Below, piece after piece: positions 4,845-6,712 of a stretch of 6,712 nucleotides of DNA; the first letter of the stretch is position 1; each line of letters opens with the position of its first letter. Both the position numbers and the translations under genes were made by a program. The stretch covers positions 1 to 6,712 of the forward strand of contig JBGOUV010000382.1 of assembly GCA_041477815.1 (NCBI GenBank), given 5' to 3'. The stretch comes from JBGOUV01 sp041477815. GTDB taxonomy: Bacteria; Acidobacteriota; Terriglobia; Bryobacterales; JACQDG01. Below the pieces are notes generated by a model. That model had not been told where the DNA came from. It was given only the letters and a program-made list of their open reading frames with translations, and did not search any database.

Positions 4845-6712
4845 AAAACGTGAGCCGCAGCCCCAACTGGATCTGCCGCGCGGAAGTTATCGTGGAGCGG
4901 ATCCGGCCGAGCGAAGCTACCGGAGGTTCATTGTCGCGCTCTCCGGCGAAGGCCGTCAATGGGGGGGCCGCGAAATTGGCGCGGTTGAACAGATTGAAGG
5001 CCTCCGCCCGGAACTGCAGATTGGCGTGTTCCCGCACCCGGGTGTTCTTGATCAGGGCCAGGTCGACGGTCCGCAGAGCGGGGCCGATCAGCGCGCCGCG
5101 TCCCAGGTTGCCCAGGAATCCGGCGGGCGGCAGCACGAAGGCGGCGGGATCGAAGTAGCGATCGGGATCTCCCCGGACGGCGCTCTGGTGGGTGCGTCCG
5201 GGCGCCATGCTCACGCGGTCGAACCCGATCCCAGGCCCCAGCGACGGCGCCCACAGCGAGCGCGAGCGGTTCCGCTGCACGAACACGGTGAGAGGGTTGC
5301 CGCTGCTCACGCGGGTGATGCCGGCCAGTTGCCAGCCGCCGTACCGCCGCTTCCCGGCGAAGGGCAGATCCCAGGCGGCGTTCATGACCCAGTTGTGCTT
5401 GGCGTGATAGTCGGCCAGGCCTTTGTTGTAGCTAAAGCCCGGGAACTCCGGGAACGCCGAGGTGGTCCCGTTGGTGGCGTCGGAGAAGAAGGTGGAAGCC
5501 TGGGTCGTATCAATATTGCGCGAGAACGTGTAGGACGACTGGAAGCCGAGTCCCCGGCTGAAGCGTTGGCGCACCTCGAATAACAGGGCGTTATACCAGG
5601 AGTTGCCGTCCGAGCTTTTCAGCTCGATGGTGGCGAAGGCTGGATTCAGGCGGGGCGCGCCCATGGGGAAGTACAGGCTCCCGTCGGCCAGCCGCTGCGG
5701 CGTGGCGATGTTGACGTCGTTCGTCCGCAGCAGGTGAACGCCCCGCGCGCCGGCGTAGCCGATGGTCAGCGCCGTCTCCCGCCAGATCTGCCGCTGCACA
5801 TTGAGGTTCCACACGTGGACGTTGGGGTTCTTGATGTTCCACTCCACCGGCCGGATGGTATTGCCGGTCCCGCGCTCGAAGGGCGGCGACGGGAACGTGG
5901 GACTGGTAATGCTGATGCGCGGCGTGGCCGGCGGGTTGGTGACCGTGACGATGAGGGTCTGCTGGTTGTTGGTGTTGAAGAACCAGCCGTAGCCGCCGCG
6001 CACGGAGGTCTTGCCGTCACCAAAGACGTCCCAGGCGAAGCCGACCCGCGGCGAGATGTTCTTCTTGGTAGGGTTTTGATACAGTTGCCCGGTTACCGGG
6101 GCCGGATCGGTGAGACGCAGCAAGGCCGAGTCGCGCCCGTAGATATCGACGGGCTGCGTGGAGAACTCGTAGCGCAGGCCCAGGTTCAGGGTCAGGCGCG
6201 GGCGGATCTTGACGTCGTCCTGGACGTAGAAGCCGAACAGGGTGAAGCGCCAGTAGCGGTCCAGGGCGCCGGTGGGGGTCAGGCCCAGGAAGCGCTGCGG
6301 CTGGTTCAGCAGGAAGCTCCGCAGATCGCCGAAGGTGTAAATGCCCAGGCTGAACGTGGGATTATACATGTTGTCCTGATACCGCTCGGCCAAGCCCCCG
6401 ACCTTTAAGAGGTGGCGGCCGCGGATCAGCACCAGACCCTCCTCGACTCCGTACACGTTCTGTATGAGCGAGAGGTTCACCGAGCTTTGCGGGCCGAAGC
6501 GGGGCAGACCGCCGATGTCGATGGCTCCCAGCAGGGTGCGGCCGGGGATGAACGGCGGTAAGGGACGCGACGTGTTGGCCTGGACGTCCTGGTGGAGGCG
6601 GGTGCGGCTGAAGCCGGCGCGCAGCGTGTTCAGGGTCTGGGGCGAGAAGGTGTGGCGCAACTCGGCGGTGACGAACTGGTTGCGCGAGACGAACGCCCGG
6701 GGAAACTGCGGG
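4843..6712 (-). CDS. TonB-dependent outer-membrane receptor, Oar-like, C-terminal part
   Basis: The frame is open from the right edge to the TGA at 4843-4845, giving 622 residues of the beta-barrel; the N-terminus lies outside the window. Barrel features: GFYVQDDVKIRPRLTLNLG and LRYEF (about 6234-6165), ISPRVGFAWDVFGDGKTS then RGGYGWFF (about 6057-5977), a QLAGITRVSSGNPLTV strand pair near 5325-5280, AEAFNLFNRANF near 5008-4973, and a C-terminal QIQLGLRLTF. The terminal phenylalanine is typical of proteins inserted by the Bam complex. This is the pattern of the large Oar/CarboxypepD_reg-type receptors expanded in Acidobacteriota, normally about 1,000 or more residues with an N-terminal carboxypeptidase-regulatory domain and plug. 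Those domains are not in view, so TonB coupling is inferred from the barrel. The substrate is not deducible; bulky glycans or peptides are common guesses for the group. It is the first gene seen in the upstream block. Confidence 0.92.
   Translation of the reverse strand, partial: PQFPRAFVSRNQFVTAELRHTFSPQTLNTLRAGFSRTRLHQDVQANTSRPLPPFIPGRTLLGAIDIGGLPRFGPQSSVNLSLIQNVYGVEEGLVLIRGRHLLKVGGLAERYQDNMYNPTFSLGIYTFGDLRSFLLNQPQRFLGLTPTGALDRYWRFTLFGFYVQDDVKIRPRLTLNLGLRYEFSTQPVDIYGRDSALLRLTDPAPVTGQLYQNPTKKNISPRVGFAWDVFGDGKTSVRGGYGWFFNTNNQQTLIVTVTNPPATPRISITSPTFPSPPFERGTGNTIRPVEWNIKNPNVHVWNLNVQRQIWRETALTIGYAGARGVHLLRTNDVNIATPQRLADGSLYFPMGAPRLNPAFATIELKSSDGNSWYNALLFEVRQRFSRGLGFQSSYTFSRNIDTTQASTFFSDATNGTTSAFPEFPGFSYNKGLADYHAKHNWVMNAAWDLPFAGKRRYGGWQLAGITRVSSGNPLTVFVQRNRSRSLWAPSLGPGIGFDRVSMAPGRTHQSAVRGDPDRYFDPAAFVLPPAGFLGNLGRGALIGPALRTVDLALIKNTRVREHANLQFRAEAFNLFNRANFAAPPLTAFAGERDNEPPVASLGRIRSTITSARQIQLGLRLTF

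Noticed and set aside
4832..4846. TTG at 4846 as the start of the small membrane protein
   Set aside because: The TTGAGG there supplies the Shine-Dalgarno for the ATG at 4831, which is the more natural start.
6658..6660. TTG at 6660 as the start of the TonB-dependent receptor
   Set aside because: The frame continues open to the right edge with barrel-like sequence (FVTAELRHTF), and the plug and regulatory domains are missing, so the gene is cut by the window rather than starting here.

Overview
The window is a GC-rich bacterial chromosomal segment carrying seven genes, all on the minus strand, packed with 4-bp overlaps or gaps of 34 bp or less. The large Oar-like TonB-dependent receptor, the pyrR-pyrB-pyrC order and the UPF0182 membrane protein together suggest an Acidobacteriota member, perhaps of the Solibacter/Bryobacter type. 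That placement is an inference from gene content, not from a marker gene. No rRNA, tRNA, mobile element or CRISPR array was seen, and no stretch over 300 bases lacks a gene.

Read in the direction of transcription (right to left), the first block holds the C-terminal 622 residues of a TonB-dependent outer-membrane receptor (6712 to 4843, N-terminus outside the window). It is followed by a 149-residue multi-pass membrane protein with some resemblance to half a drug/metabolite-type transporter (4831 to 4382), and then a class I SAM-dependent methyltransferase (4385 to 3672). The Shine-Dalgarno of the membrane protein shares bases with the receptor's stop codon. The methyltransferase start overlaps the membrane protein's stop as ATGA, so this block looks co-translated.

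The second block is a pyrimidine biosynthesis operon: pyrR (3637 to 3089), pyrB (3060 to 2149) and pyrC (2152 to 872). PyrB and PyrC catalyse two consecutive steps, carbamoyl phosphate plus aspartate to carbamoyl-aspartate, then ring closure to dihydroorotate. PyrR is the UMP-sensing regulator and uracil phosphoribosyltransferase. The last visible gene is the N-terminal part of a UPF0182 (COG1615) membrane protein (875 to 1, continuing off the left end), joined to pyrC by an ATGA overlap and preceded by a strong Shine-Dalgarno.

Most of the content is ordinary housekeeping. The points worth a second look are the absence of a leader long enough for a classical PyrR attenuator, a pair of TGnTATCGT elements placed so close to pyrR and pyrB that their transcripts would be leaderless or nearly so, the tight coupling of an uncharacterised UPF0182 protein to the pyr operon, and the unrecognised membrane protein/methyltransferase pair.
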